This document shows positions 43,750 through 53,163 of a stretch of 64,000 nt of DNA, one piece after another. Every line of letters starts with the position of its first letter. Position 1 is the stretch's first letter. A program made the translations under genes and the position numbers. The notes under the pieces were generated by a model, which was not told where the DNA came from, did no database searches, and saw only the letters and a list, made by a program, of their open reading frames with translations. Source of the stretch: Crossiella sp. SN42 (GTDB lineage: Bacteria; Actinomycetota; Actinomycetes; Mycobacteriales; Pseudonocardiaceae); NCBI RefSeq assembly GCF_023897065.1, contig NZ_JAMHIV010000009.1:124001-188000 (forward strand), given 5' to 3'.

Positions 43750-44493
43750 TCAGAGGCGGCGCAGGACCGCGACCACCTTGCCCAGGATCTTCGCCTCATC
43801 GCCCAGGATCGGCTCGTAGGCCGGGTTGTGCGGCATCAGCCAGACGTGGCCGTCGCGGCGCTTGAAGGTCTTCACCGTGGCCTCGCCGTCGATCATCGCG
43901 GCCACCACGTCACCGTTGTCCGCGTCGGGCTGCTGGCGCACCGCGACCCAGTCGCCGTCGGTGATGGCCGCGTCCACCATCGAGTCGCCGACCACCTTGA
44001 GCAGGAACAGCGAACCCTCGCCGACCAGCTCCTTCGGCAGTGGGAAGACCTCCTCCACCGACTCCTCCGCCAGGATCGGGCCACCGGCGGCGATGCGGCC
44101 GACGACCGGCACGTAGGTCGGGCTCGGGCGGTCGAAGCGCTCCGGCTCCTCCTCGCCCTCCGGCGTGCGCACCCCGTAGGCGCGCGGGCGGTTGGCGTCG
44201 CGCCGCAGGTAGCCCTTGCGCTCCAGCGCGCGCAGCTGGTGGGCCACCGAGGAGGTGGAGTTCAGGCCGACCGCCTCGCCGATCTCCCGGATGCTGGGCG
44301 GGTAGCCGTAGCGCTCCAGCCAGTCCTTGATGACCTCGAGCACCTTGCTCTGCCTCGGGGTCAGGCCGACTAGCTCGACGCCTTCGGACACCGGTTCCGG
44401 TAGCACGTGCACTTCCGCGCGCCGCGCCGCCTCGCCCGCCGTGGCGGGCTCGGCGCCGGTAAGAACAGGCTCCTTGGTCGTCTCGCGTGCCAC
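43750..44493 (-). CDS. lexA: SOS repressor LexA
   Basis: 247 residues, GTG start behind GGAGGG. The winged HTH spans residues about 43-108 ([40 protein letters not shown]). The cleavage site Ala-Gly is in [11 protein letters not shown] near residue 133; catalytic Ser is in [11 protein letters not shown] near 170 and Lys in ATVKTFKRR near 207. A 40-residue N-terminal extension precedes the HTH, common in actinobacteria. Divergent from the LysM gene, with an SOS box in its own upstream region. Confidence 0.97.
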   Translation of the reverse strand: MARETTKEPVLTGAEPATAGEAARRAEVHVLPEPVSEGVELVGLTPRQSKVLEVIKDWLERYGYPPSIREIGEAVGLNSTSSVAHQLRALERKGYLRRDANRPRAYGVRTPEGEEEPERFDRPSPTYVPVVGRIAAGGPILAEESVEEVFPLPKELVGEGSLFLLKVVGDSMVDAAITDGDWVAVRQQPDADNGDVVAAMIDGEATVKTFKRRDGHVWLMPHNPAYEPILGDEAKILGKVVAVLRRL

Positions 44494-44555
44494 GGGGTTG
44501 CCCTCCAGTCCCAGGTGAACTCAGGTTCGAACGGTAGTCGCACAGCGTGTTGAGA

Positions 44556-44571
44556 TCAAACGCGTGTTCGA
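44556..44571. promoter_or_regulatory. LexA box (lexA side)
   Basis: TCAAACGCGTGTTCGA matches the actinobacterial SOS box TCGAAC-N4-GTTCGA at 11 of 12 positions, 63 bases upstream of lexA. Confidence 0.75.
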
Positions 44572-44635
44572 ACGACACGCCGGAAATGCTTCAAATCGGT
44601 CCGCGGTGGTGGTAGACATTCGCACGGACGTTCGA

Positions 44636-44651
44636 TCGAACACCCGTTCGA
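44636..44651. promoter_or_regulatory. LexA box (LysM side)
   Basis: TCGAACACCCGTTCGA is a perfect SOS box, 44 bases upstream of the LysM gene start. Confidence 0.85.
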
Positions 44652-44694
44652 TCGGGGTCCGGGCCAGGGACCGCTCGCGTTGGATGGAGACGTC

Positions 44695-45201
44695 ATGTCG
44701 GCGCTCGCACACACCGAAACCGCGGACCAGCAGCAGGCCGGGTCGGGCCACGTGCCCGCCCACGTGGCCTGGCAGCGGCGCAGTCCGCGGGTGCGCCGCG
44801 CCGGGGACGGGGCCCGCCCGCAGGGTCGTCCGGACGGCGAGCAGTTCGCCGAGGACGCCACCGGCCGGGTCATCGCCTCCTGCGGACCGGCCCGCCGCCG
44901 CGCCACCTGGGTGGACCTGGTGCTGGTCGCCCTGGTCACCGCGCTGGCCGTGCTCGGCCTGGGCCTGCTCGCCGAGATCCGGATGGGCGGGGAGTCCGAG
45001 CCGCTGCCCGCCAAGACCATGCTCACCCAGCTCGGCGCCGGGGAGACCCTGACCGACCTGGCCCGCCGGGTCGCGCCCGGCCGCGCGCCCGCCGAGGTCA
45101 TCGCGCGCATCCACGAGCTCAACGCCTCGCTGTCCAACGGCCCGCACGCCGGCCAGCCGCTGTGGGTGCCCGACCTGGACGCCGACCCGGCCCGCCCCTG
45201 A
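44695..45201 (+). CDS. SOS-controlled LysM membrane protein (ChiZ/YneA-like)
   Basis: 168 residues from the ATG at 44695, preceded by GGAGA (a TTG at 44680 lacks one). A hydrophilic, Arg/Gln-rich N-terminus of about 75 residues, a single membrane segment (DLVLVALVTALAVLGLGLLA), and a C-terminal LysM-like domain with LGAGETLTDLARRVAPGR and AGQPLWVPDLD. The position divergent from lexA with an SOS box matches mycobacterial Rv2719c (ChiZ) and B. subtilis yneA, which block division during DNA damage. An inducible division inhibitor is therefore the most likely role. Confidence 0.85.
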   Translation: MSALAHTETADQQQAGSGHVPAHVAWQRRSPRVRRAGDGARPQGRPDGEQFAEDATGRVIASCGPARRRATWVDLVLVALVTALAVLGLGLLAEIRMGGESEPLPAKTMLTQLGAGETLTDLARRVAPGRAPAEVIARIHELNASLSNGPHAGQPLWVPDLDADPARP

Positions 45202-45330
45202 GCCGCAGGAGTCCCCTCGGCTAGGTTGGCTGTCACCTGTTGGCGTGATCCCGCTCGCACGTCCTCGGAACACGTGGTGGCATGCGCCTGTCAACTTGCT
45301 TCCGTCACCCGCTCGGCCTAGGTTCTACCC

Positions 45331-45343
45331 CTACATCTAGTAG
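45331..45343 (+). promoter_or_regulatory. Possible NrdR box
   Basis: CTACATCTAGTAG is an imperfect palindrome sharing an ATCTAGT core with some actinobacterial NrdR boxes, 67 bases upstream of nrdR. A second box at the usual 31-32 base spacing is not visible, so the call is tentative. Confidence 0.4.
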
Positions 45344-45409
45344 TTACACCGCTGTGGTTGTCCCACTGATTGGGTCGCGGCGGGCTGGTGCGGGGAAGGG
45401 GCGAGGACC

Positions 45410-45898
45410 GTGCGGTGTCCGTTCTGTCGGCACTCCGACTCCCGGGTGGTGGACTCCCGCGAGGTCGACGAGGGTCAGGTCATCCGCCGTCGCCGGTCCT
45501 GCCCGCAGTGCAGCCGCCGGTTCACCACGGTCGAGGAGGCCGTGCTGGCCGTGGTGAAGCGCTCCGGTGTCACCGAACCCTTCAGCAGGGAGAAGGTGGC
45601 GCGCGGGGTCAGCCGCGCCTGCCAGGGCCGTCCGGTCGATGAGGACAAGCTGCAGCTGCTGGCGCAGCAGGTGGAGGAGGCGATCCGCGCCACCGGCGTC
45701 GCGGAGGTGCCCAGCCACGAGGTGGGGCTGGCCATCCTCGGCCCGCTGCGCGACCTGGACGAGGTCGCCTACCTGCGCTTCGCCAGCGTCTACCGGTCCT
45801 TCTCCTCGGTGGAGGACTTCGAGAAGGAGATCCTCGACCTCCGCGAGGCCAAGCAGCCGGAAGCGGCGGACGAGCAGGAAGCGGCGAAGAGCGAATGA
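45410..45898 (+). CDS. nrdR: Ribonucleotide reductase repressor NrdR
   Basis: 162 residues, GTG start. N-terminal zinc ribbon CPFC...CPQC (residues 3-34) with [15 protein letters not shown], then the ATP-cone domain [20 protein letters not shown]. Senses dATP/ATP through the cone and represses nrd genes. The stop overlaps nrdJ by 4 bases, so repressor and target are coupled. C-terminal tail is Glu/Ala-rich. Confidence 0.96.
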   Translation: MRCPFCRHSDSRVVDSREVDEGQVIRRRRSCPQCSRRFTTVEEAVLAVVKRSGVTEPFSREKVARGVSRACQGRPVDEDKLQLLAQQVEEAIRATGVAEVPSHEVGLAILGPLRDLDEVAYLRFASVYRSFSSVEDFEKEILDLREAKQPEAADEQEAAKSE

Positions 45899-48800
45899 CC
45901 AGCCAGGAGAGCCCCCGCAGGCGACCCAAGGCCGGCGCGGCCAAGACCCGTGGTGGGACGGGCAAGGGTGGCGCGGCGGGCAAGAGCGCGGCGGGGAAGA
46001 ACACCAAGAGTCTTGCCGGACCGAATCGGACGGGGACACCGGACGGGGCCGGGCACGCAGCAGCGAGCGAGGGAGAGCACAAGGTCATGACGGAGACCGT
46101 CGGGACCCCGGCCGCCGGGGATCAGGCCACTGGCCTACGCATGGAGCGCGTCTACACCACCCCCGGTGTGCACCCGTACGACGAGGTGACCTGGGAGCAC
46201 CGCGACGTCGTGATGACCAACTGGCGCGACGGCACGGTGAACTTCGAGCAGCGTGGCGCCGAGTTCCCCGACTTCTGGTCGGTGAACGCGGTCAACATCG
46301 TGACCAGCAAGTACTTCCGCGGCGCTGTCGGCACCGAGCAGCGGGAGAACAGCCTGCGCCAGCTCATCGACCGCGTGGTGCTGACCTACACCAAGGCCGG
46401 GGTGGACAACGGCTACTTCGCCACCCCGCAGGACGCGGAGATCTTCGAGCACGAGCTGACCTGGATGCTGCTGCACCAGGTGTTCAGCTTCAACTCCCCG
46501 GTCTGGTTCAACGTCGGCACCGCCTCCCCGCAGCAGGTCTCCGCCTGCTTCATCCTCGCCGTCGACGACACCATGGAGTCGATCCTCAACTGGTACAAGG
46601 AAGAGGGTCTGATCTTCAAGGGCGGCTCCGGCGCCGGGGTCAACCTCTCCCGCATCCGCTCCTCCCGTGAGCTGCTCTCCTCCGGCGGCAGCGCCTCCGG
46701 CCCGGTCTCGTTCATGCGCGGCGCGGACGCCTCCGCTGGCACCATCAAGTCCGGCGGGGCCACCCGGCGCGCGGCGAAGATGGTCATCCTCGACGTCGAC
46801 CACCCGGACGTGGAGGAGTTCATCGAGACCAAGGCCCGCGAGGAGGAGAAGATCCGCATCCTCCGGGACGGCGGCTTCGACATGGACCTCGGTGGCAAGG
46901 ACATCACCAGCGTCCAGTACCAGAACGCGAACAACTCGATCCGGGTCTCGGATGAGTTCATGCGTGCGGTGGAGAGCGGTGGCAGCTACCACCTGCGCTC
47001 CCGCACCACCGGCGAGGCGATCGACTCCAGGGACGCCAAGGAGATCTTCCACAAGCTGGCCCAGGCCGCGTGGGAGTGCGCCGACCCCGGCATCCAGTAC
47101 GACGGCACCATCAACGACTGGCACACCTGCCCGGAGTCGGGCCGGATCAGCGCGTCCAACCCGTGCTCGGAGTACATGCACCTGGACAACTCCAGCTGCA
47201 ACCTGGCCTCGCTGAACCTGATGAAGTTCCTCAACGATGACGGGACCTTCGCCGGTGAGCGCTTCGCCAAGGCGGTGGAGTTCGTCATCACCGCGATGGA
47301 CATCTCCATCTGCTTCGCCGACTTCCCGACCGAGCCGATCGGCGAGACCACCCGCAAGTTCCGCCAGCTGGGCATCGGCTACGCCAACCTGGGCGCGCTG
47401 CTGATGGCCACCGGGCACGCCTACGACTCCGACGGCGGCCGCGCGCTGGCCGCCGCGATCACCTCGCTGATGACCGGCACCGCGTACAAGCGCTCCGCCG
47501 AGCTGGCCGGGGTGGTCGGGCCCTACGAGGGCTACGCGCGCAACGCCGACGGGCACCAGCGGGTGATGCGCAAGCACGCCGCGGCCAACGACCTGGTGCG
47601 CACCATGCACCGCAATGACAAGGCCGTGCACAAGCTGGCCACCATCGCCTGGCAGGACTGCCTCGAGGTGGGCAACCGCAACGGCTGGCGCAACGCGCAG
47701 GCCAGCGTGCTCGCGCCCACCGGCACCATCGGCCTGATGATGGACTGCGACACCACCGGCATCGAGCCGGACCTGGCGCTGGTCAAGTTCAAGAAGCTGG
47801 TCGGCGGCGGCTCCATGCAGATCGTCAACCAGACCGTGCCGCGCGCGCTGACCGCGCTGGGCTATCAGCCCGAGCAGGTCGAGGCGATCGTGGAGTACAT
47901 CAGCGAGCACGGCCACGTGGTGGACGCGCCCGGCCTGCGGCTGGAGCACTACGAGGTCTTCGACTGCGCGATGGGCGAGCGCTCCATCGCCGCGATGGGC
48001 CACGTCCGGATGATGGCCGCGGTGCAGCCGTTCATCTCCGGCGCCATCTCCAAGACGGTGAACATGCCGGAGACGGCCACCGTGGAGGAGGTCGAGAAGA
48101 TCTACTACGAGGGCTGGAAGCTCGGCCTCAAGGCGCTGGCGATCTACCGGGACAACTGCAAGGTCGGCCAGCCGCTGTCGGCGGGCAAGAGCGCGAGCAA
48201 GGCCGCTGACAAGCAGCCGGAGACGGTGATCGAGTACCGCCCGGTCCGCAAGCGCCTGCCGAAGAAGCGCCCCAGCCAGACCGTGTCGTTCACCGTCGGC
48301 GGCGCCGAGGGCTACCTGACCGCGGGCTCCTTCCCCGACGACGGCCTCGGCGAGATCTTCGTCAAGCTGGGCAAGCAGGGCTCGACCCTGGCCGGCGTGA
48401 TGGACGCCTTCTCGATGTCGATCTCGGTGGGCCTGCAGTACGGCATCCCGCTGGAGTTCTACGTCTCGAAGTTCATGAACCAGCGCTTCGAGCCCGCGGG
48501 CATGACCGACGACCCGGACGTCCGCATCGCCACCAGCGTGCTGGACTACCTGTTCCGCCGCCTGGCCCTGGACCACCTCCCGGCGGCCAAGCGCGCCGAA
48601 CTGGGCATCTTCACCGCGGACGAGCGTTCGGCGCAGGTGGAGGCCGAGTACGGCGGCGGCGAGGTCGACCTGACCGCGCTGCAGACCACGGTCGAGGCCA
48701 AGCCGAAGCCGGCCGGCGGCAAGGGCGAGGTCGCGGCCAAGCCCGCGGACGTGACGGTGGGCAGCTCGACCGAGCTGATCGAGCTCCAACTGGGCATGGC

Positions 48801-48900
48801 CGCGGACGCGCCGCTGTGCTTCACCTGCGGCACGAAGATGCGCCGCGCGGGCTCCTGCTACGTGTGCGAGGGCTGCGGCTCCACCTCCGGGTGCAGCTGA
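45895..48900 (+). CDS. nrdJ: Vitamin B12-dependent (class II) ribonucleoside-diphosphate reductase
   Basis: 1001 residues from the ATG overlapping nrdR. The first 64 residues are a basic Gly/Ala/Lys extension; an ATG at 46087 (MTETVGTP) matches the usual start of homologues and is a real alternative. Core features: [60 protein letters not shown], and [20 protein letters not shown]. The C-terminus ends with a zinc-ribbon-like [20 protein letters not shown] and CS, the redox-active shuttle. Uses adenosylcobalamin rather than the oxygen-dependent radical, so dNTP synthesis works at low oxygen. No cobalamin riboswitch seen upstream. Confidence 0.96.
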   Translation: MTSQESPRRRPKAGAAKTRGGTGKGGAAGKSAAGKNTKSLAGPNRTGTPDGAGHAAASEGEHKVMTETVGTPAAGDQATGLRMERVYTTPGVHPYDEVTWEHRDVVMTNWRDGTVNFEQRGAEFPDFWSVNAVNIVTSKYFRGAVGTEQRENSLRQLIDRVVLTYTKAGVDNGYFATPQDAEIFEHELTWMLLHQVFSFNSPVWFNVGTASPQQVSACFILAVDDTMESILNWYKEEGLIFKGGSGAGVNLSRIRSSRELLSSGGSASGPVSFMRGADASAGTIKSGGATRRAAKMVILDVDHPDVEEFIETKAREEEKIRILRDGGFDMDLGGKDITSVQYQNANNSIRVSDEFMRAVESGGSYHLRSRTTGEAIDSRDAKEIFHKLAQAAWECADPGIQYDGTINDWHTCPESGRISASNPCSEYMHLDNSSCNLASLNLMKFLNDDGTFAGERFAKAVEFVITAMDISICFADFPTEPIGETTRKFRQLGIGYANLGALLMATGHAYDSDGGRALAAAITSLMTGTAYKRSAELAGVVGPYEGYARNADGHQRVMRKHAAANDLVRTMHRNDKAVHKLATIAWQDCLEVGNRNGWRNAQASVLAPTGTIGLMMDCDTTGIEPDLALVKFKKLVGGGSMQIVNQTVPRALTALGYQPEQVEAIVEYISEHGHVVDAPGLRLEHYEVFDCAMGERSIAAMGHVRMMAAVQPFISGAISKTVNMPETATVEEVEKIYYEGWKLGLKALAIYRDNCKVGQPLSAGKSASKAADKQPETVIEYRPVRKRLPKKRPSQTVSFTVGGAEGYLTAGSFPDDGLGEIFVKLGKQGSTLAGVMDAFSMSISVGLQYGIPLEFYVSKFMNQRFEPAGMTDDPDVRIATSVLDYLFRRLALDHLPAAKRAELGIFTADERSAQVEAEYGGGEVDLTALQTTVEAKPKPAGGKGEVAAKPADVTVGSSTELIELQLGMAADAPLCFTCGTKMRRAGSCYVCEGCGSTSGCS

Positions 48901-48916
48901 CCCGATAGCCGACTGA

Positions 48917-48954
48917 GCACTGGGGGAGCCGACCGACGTCGGCTCCCCCAGTGC
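48917..48954 (+). terminator. Strong terminator after nrdJ
   Basis: Perfect 17-bp stem (GCACTGGGGGAGCCGAC with its complement) and a 4-base loop, 16 bases past the stop. Confidence 0.9.
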
Positions 48955-48991
48955 GCTGTCCAGCCCCGCTCCCGGCCCACCCGCCGCCAAC

Positions 48992-49009
48992 ATCGGATCC
49001 CGGTCCGAT
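48992..49009. promoter_or_regulatory. 18-bp operator, copy 1
   Basis: ATCGGATCCCGGTCCGAT, ending 34 bases before the serine-hydrolase GTG. It matches the copy upstream of the kinase gene at 16 of 18 bases. Confidence 0.7.
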
Positions 49010-49043
49010 GCGCCCAACCTCCGCCACCGCGGACACTCCACCC

Positions 49044-50726
49044 GTGACCGCCCGACTTCTCCTCCTGGCCACCACGGCCGCCCTGATCAGCGCCCTGCTG
49101 CCGATCCCAGCCGCGTCCGCCGCCGCCGATCCCGCCCGGATCGACACCGTCGTCCGCGACTACCTCGCCACGACCGGCCTGCCCGGCGCCGCGGTGACCA
49201 TCACCCACCGCGACCGGGTCCTGCACGCGGCCGGCTACGGCCACACCGCGACCGGTGCGCCGGTCACCGCGCACACCCCGATGCCGGTGGCCTCGGTGAG
49301 CAAGTCCTTCACCGCCCTCGCCGTGGCCCAGCTGGCCGAGACGGGCCGGGTCGACCTGGACCGTCCGGTGCGCGCCTACCTGCCCGAGTTCACCATGGCC
49401 GACCCCAGGGTCGAGTCGATCACCGTGCGCCAGCTGCTCGACCAGACCTCCGGCCTGTCCGACCGCACCTTCCCGTCCTTCACCCGCCCCCAGCCGAACA
49501 CCCTGGCCGAGTCCGTGGCCTCGATGCGCTCAGCCCGCCTGGCCGCCGACCCCGGCACCCACTGGGAGTACCACAACCCGAACTTCCAGGTCGCCGCCCG
49601 CCTGGTCGAGGTGGTCAGCGGCCAGGACTTCAACAGCTACCTGCGCAGCCACATCCTCACCCCACTCGGCATGACCACCACCCGCACCCTCAACACCGCC
49701 AAGGACCTGCCGAGCCCCTCCGGCCACCTGCTGGTCCTCGGCCTGCCCATCGCCCTGCCCGAACCTCCTGCTTTCGGCAACGGCTCCGGCGGCATGCTCA
49801 GCACCGCCCACGACCTGTCCGCCTGGCTGATCGCCCAGAACAACAACGGCCGCGGCCCCACCGGTGCCCAGATCGCCACCCCGGCCACCATCAAGGCTAC
49901 CCACACCCCGTCCCCTGCCTCCGGCGACTACGCCCTGGGCTGGTCGCTGGGCCGCACCGACGCCGGCGCCCCGCTCATCGCGCACAGCGGCGACCTGTTC
50001 ACCGCCACCGCCTACCAGGCCCTGCTCCCCGGCACCGGCCACGGCATCGCGGTCCTCGCCAACACCGGCATGGCCCACGCGGACGCCCCAGCCCTGGCCC
50101 GCCGCCTCATCACCCTGCTGGAAAACCGCCCCATCCCCGCCCCGGCAACCCCACTGCTGCTCACCGACGCGATCCTGCTCGCCCTCACCCTCGCGACCGC
50201 CCTGCTCACCATCCATGGCCTCCGCCGAGCCCGCCGCTGGACCCAAGCCCGCACGACTCCCCGCCCCACCCGCCGACGTCCCCGGACCCACGGACACGCC
50301 AGCGAACCCACCGCCAACGGCCAGACTTCGTCCGACAGCAATCCATCCACCGCTCATCGCGAGGCCCTGGCCGTCAGCGATTCGCCGCTCGCTCACCCGG
50401 AGGCGCCGGTCGTCAGCAATCCGCTCACCGCTCGCCGCGAGACACCGGCCGACACCAGTCCACCGTCCGCTCGCCGCGAAGCTTCAGCCCGCGCCATTGG
50501 CACACGCATCGTCCTCCGCCTGCTCCCGTACCTGCTGCCGCTGGCGCTGCTGCTGACCGTCCACCGGATCGTCGGCGTGCTCTTCCGCGGCCGCGACGTG
50601 GCCTGGCTCCAGGTCGCCTACCTGTACCCCACGTTCATGCTGTTCCTGGCCACGGCCACCCTCGGCTGCCTGCTGGTCGTGCTGGCCAGGGTCACGGCGC
50701 TAGCCCGGCTTCGTAGCCCGCGATGA
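49044..50726 (+). CDS. Secreted/membrane serine hydrolase of the class C beta-lactamase family
   Basis: 560 residues from the GTG at 49044, which gives a clean signal peptide (TARLLLLATTAALISALLPI then PAASAAA). The catalytic SxxK is VASVSKSFTAL near residue 82 and the Tyr motif is WEYHNPNFQV near 177, as in penicillin-binding-protein-like esterases/peptidases. The third motif is HSGD near 320. The C-terminal 190 residues are unusual: one membrane segment, a Pro/Ser/Thr/Arg linker with repeated ARRE/AHRE patterns, and three further hydrophobic segments. It carries the same upstream operator as the adjacent two-component system. An ATG at 49008 would lie inside that operator and is rejected. 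Its 3' end overlaps the regulator gene by 35 bases. Confidence 0.85.
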   Translation: MTARLLLLATTAALISALLPIPAASAAADPARIDTVVRDYLATTGLPGAAVTITHRDRVLHAAGYGHTATGAPVTAHTPMPVASVSKSFTALAVAQLAETGRVDLDRPVRAYLPEFTMADPRVESITVRQLLDQTSGLSDRTFPSFTRPQPNTLAESVASMRSARLAADPGTHWEYHNPNFQVAARLVEVVSGQDFNSYLRSHILTPLGMTTTRTLNTAKDLPSPSGHLLVLGLPIALPEPPAFGNGSGGMLSTAHDLSAWLIAQNNNGRGPTGAQIATPATIKATHTPSPASGDYALGWSLGRTDAGAPLIAHSGDLFTATAYQALLPGTGHGIAVLANTGMAHADAPALARRLITLLENRPIPAPATPLLLTDAILLALTLATALLTIHGLRRARRWTQARTTPRPTRRRPRTHGHASEPTANGQTSSDSNPSTAHREALAVSDSPLAHPEAPVVSNPLTARRETPADTSPPSARREASARAIGTRIVLRLLPYLLPLALLLTVHRIVGVLFRGRDVAWLQVAYLYPTFMLFLATATLGCLLVVLARVTALARLRSPR

Positions 50727-51345
50727 CCAACTGGGCCCGGTCCCGTGCGCCGAGCTTGGTCAGCAGCCGTCCGATGTGGGTCTTCACCGTGCCCCGGCTG
50801 AGGAACAGCTTCTCCTGGATCTCGGTGTTGGACAGGCCCTGGGTGATCAGCTCCAGCACCTCTCGCTCGCGGTCGGTCACCCCGGTGAGCCGCCGCAGCG
50901 GCCGCCGCCGGGGCGTGCCGCTGGTGTACTCGGCGATGAGCTTGCGGGTGATGCTCGGCGCCAGCAGCGCGTCCCCGGCCGCGACCACCCGGATCCCGGC
51001 CAGCAGGTCCCGCGGCGCGGTGTCCTTGAGCAGGAACCCGCTCGCGCCCGCGTGCAACGCCCGGAACACGTAGTCGTCGAGGTTGAAGGTGGTCAGCACC
51101 AGCACCCGGGGCGCATCGGGACGGGCGGTGATCCGCGCGGTCGCCTCGATCCCGTCCAGCACCGGCATCCGGACGTCCATCAGCACCACATCGGCACCGC
51201 GTTGGTCGAGCAGGTCGATCGCGACCTGCCCGTTCTCCGCCGCTCCCACCACATCCAGGTCCGGCTCGGAGGCGAGCAACTGTGCCAGGGTGTCCCGCAG
51301 CATCGGCTCGTCGTCGGCCAGCAGCACCCGGATCGGCTCACTCAT
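50692..51345 (-). CDS. NarL-family response regulator
   Basis: 217 residues from the ATG at 51345. Receiver: LLADDEPMLRDTLAQLL, phosphoacceptor in VVLMDVRMPVLDG, Thr in LVLTTFN, Lys in FLLKDTAPRDLL. LuxR-type HTH: VTDREREVLELITQGLSNTE and LSRGTVKTHIGRLLTKLG. Its start lies within the last codons of the kinase gene, so they are coupled. The likely DNA target is the 18-bp palindrome found at both its own operon and the serine hydrolase. Confidence 0.93.
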   Translation of the reverse strand: MSEPIRVLLADDEPMLRDTLAQLLASEPDLDVVGAAENGQVAIDLLDQRGADVVLMDVRMPVLDGIEATARITARPDAPRVLVLTTFNLDDYVFRALHAGASGFLLKDTAPRDLLAGIRVVAAGDALLAPSITRKLIAEYTSGTPRRRPLRRLTGVTDREREVLELITQGLSNTEIQEKLFLSRGTVKTHIGRLLTKLGARDRAQLVIAGYEAGLAP

Positions 51346-52687
51346 CACCGTCTCCTGGACGCAGTGGCAACCGGGCCCGCACCGCGAACCCGCCCTCGGG
51401 CCGCGGCCCGGCCACCACGCTGCCCTGATGCAGCGCGGCCCGTTCTCGCATGCCGACCAGTCCCTGCCCCGGCGGCCCCATCGGGCCCCGAGCCGGACCG
51501 TCATCCGTGATCTCGACCAGCACAACCTCCTTCTCCACGGCCAGTCGCACCCGGCACCGCTTGGTCCGAGCGTGCCGCACCACGTTGGTCAGCGCCTCCT
51601 GCACGATCCGGTAGGCCGACACCCGTACCGCCTCGGGTGCCACGGTCAGGTTGACCGCCGAGAACTCGACCTCCAGCCCGGCCGCCCTGCTGTCCGCGAT
51701 CAGCTGGTCCAGCGTCGCCGCACCCGGCTCCGGATCATCCGGATCGCGCACCGCGCCCAGCACCGACCGCACGTCGGCCAGCGCCCGCCGGCTGATCGCC
51801 TCGATCTCGGTGAGCGCGGTCCGCCCGTCGTCCGCGAGGTGGTTCGCGACCGCGGCCCGCAACGCGATCAGGCTCAGGTTGTGCCCCACCACGTCATGGA
51901 TGTCCCTGGCGATCCGCAACCGCTCGGCCACCACCGCCCGCCGCGCCACCAGCTCCGCGACCTGTGCGGCGTGATCCCGTCGGACCCGGACCGCTCGCGC
52001 CAGCGCCCAGCTCGAGCCCAGCACCACCCAGGAGTAGAGCGACGCGCTCACCGGCGTCTGACTGAACGACTCCACTCCCGGCACGCTGACCACCGGCCCG
52101 ACCGCGCTGACGAGGCCAGCACCGGTGACCACGCCGAGCGCGACGGCCAGCACCACAGCCGCTCGCCGAGCCGAGCCGGTCGGCGCTGTCGCCGGCTGCG
52201 GTTGTGACCGCGGCTGGGACTGCGGCTCCGAGTCCGGCGGCCGTCGCAGCGCGACGTGACTCGAGTCCGTCGTCCGCTGTCCGGCCGGGACGCCTGACAA
52301 CGCCGTCCGTTGCCGTGCCGGGTCAGCGGCCACCCGCCACCCGGCGTCAGCCTTCTCCCCGACTCCCTGCCGAGCCGGGCAACCCAGCGCCACCGGATAC
52401 AGCGCGTACGCCACCGCCAGCACCACGACTTCTCCGGCGACCCCGATCGCGATCGCCACTCCAGCAGCGCCGAGCACCAGCCCGAACACCACCGTCGGCC
52501 GCCACCACCGCAACGCCAACGGTGTGCCCACGGCCACGGCCAGCACCCAGCCCGTGACCGCACCACCGAACGGCATGGCGCTGGAGCTCGTCCGCAGCCC
52601 GGTCACGACCACCACGACAACCGCCACCAGGCCGTCGACGACCAACAGAGCTCGCGACCCGAAGCGCGGGATCCAGGACACCGACAC
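51338..52687 (-). CDS. NarL-type sensor histidine kinase
   Basis: 449 residues. Four hydrophobic segments at the N-terminus, interrupted by a hydrophilic Gln/Ser/Pro/Arg-rich insertion at about residues 105-170 (PDSEPQSQPRSQPQPATAPT), then two more. HisKA_3 helix RIARDIHDVVGHNLSLIALR with phosphoacceptor His, followed by HATPase motifs VQEALTNVVRHAR and DDGPARG, GLVGMRERAA. Its extracytoplasmic loops are short, so the signal is probably a membrane-associated or lipid ligand. Upstream operator copy 2 ends 33 bases from the start, implying autoregulation. Confidence 0.93.
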   Translation of the reverse strand: MSVSWIPRFGSRALLVVDGLVAVVVVVVTGLRTSSSAMPFGGAVTGWVLAVAVGTPLALRWWRPTVVFGLVLGAAGVAIAIGVAGEVVVLAVAYALYPVALGCPARQGVGEKADAGWRVAADPARQRTALSGVPAGQRTTDSSHVALRRPPDSEPQSQPRSQPQPATAPTGSARRAAVVLAVALGVVTGAGLVSAVGPVVSVPGVESFSQTPVSASLYSWVVLGSSWALARAVRVRRDHAAQVAELVARRAVVAERLRIARDIHDVVGHNLSLIALRAAVANHLADDGRTALTEIEAISRRALADVRSVLGAVRDPDDPEPGAATLDQLIADSRAAGLEVEFSAVNLTVAPEAVRVSAYRIVQEALTNVVRHARTKRCRVRLAVEKEVVLVEITDDGPARGPMGPPGQGLVGMRERAALHQGSVVAGPRPEGGFAVRARLPLRPGDGDE

Positions 52688-52720
52688 CTCAGGACCGTAA
52701 CCGGAGTTCGGCTCGCCGAC

Positions 52721-52738
52721 ATCGGACCACGGTCCGAT
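52721..52738. promoter_or_regulatory. 18-bp operator, copy 2
   Basis: ATCGGACCACGGTCCGAT has perfect 8-bp arms around AC and lies 33 bases upstream of the kinase start. Confidence 0.75.
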
Positions 52739-53079
52739 CCTTGACGCTGTTCTTGGCGGCAGGGTTCGAGCATGCCCGCACGGAACCGTGAGCTGTCACC
52801 GGCGCGGACACCGGCGTCGGTCGCGCCACCGCCCGGCCAGTTCGCCACTGATGGCGAACGCGTGCCGGCGGCTGGCTGCCCGGAATCGATGGCCGAGACC
52901 GCCGCCGGTGACGAACCTGCCCGTCCGTCGCAGGACACCCTGGCGGAGGTCGTGCGCGCCGAGGTCGAACCGCGCTCGCCAGGAGGCGCGCGGACCGCGG
53001 CCAACCACCTCGCCGCCGCACTCCGGGGCCTGTGGACAACTCGCCCCACCGGCCCCGCCCATCGATTAGCGTCGTCCCC
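52739..53079. other. Gene-poor region upstream of a short leader ORF
   Basis: About 340 bases. Open frames on both strands but none with start signals or recognisable content. A TAGCGT element at 53067-53072 lies seven bases before the ATG at 53080 and fits a -10 of a leaderless transcript. Confidence 0.45.
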
Positions 53080-53121
53080 ATGAACGCGATGCGGAAGTCC
53101 GGCCCCTTCGGCTTCAGGTAG
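53080..53121 (+). CDS. Putative 13-residue leader peptide (leaderless)
   Basis: ATG followed by MNAMRKSGPFGFR and a TAG stop. The ATG follows TAGCGT by seven bases, the spacing of a leaderless start, and the stop is directly followed by a stable hairpin. This arrangement suggests a regulatory leader for the gene at 53164. No database comparison was possible. Confidence 0.35.
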   Translation: MNAMRKSGPFGFR

Positions 53122-53123
53122 CT

Positions 53124-53144
53124 CCGCCAGGAGATACCTGGCGG
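53124..53144 (+). promoter_or_regulatory. Hairpin between leader ORF and downstream gene
   Basis: Perfect 8-bp stem CCGCCAGG/CCTGGCGG with a 5-base loop AGATA, 2 bases after the leader stop codon and 19 bases before the next start. Confidence 0.6.
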
Positions 53145-53163
53145 TGTGCACCTGGGAGTCCCC

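Noticed and set aside
45202-45409. Cobalamin riboswitch upstream of nrdR-nrdJ
   Set aside because: No B12-box or matching conserved core was visible; only a tentative NrdR box.
46135-49041. 968-codon minus-strand frame opposite nrdJ
   Set aside because: It is the antisense shadow of a highly conserved gene, with His/Leu/Ala-biased nonsense composition.
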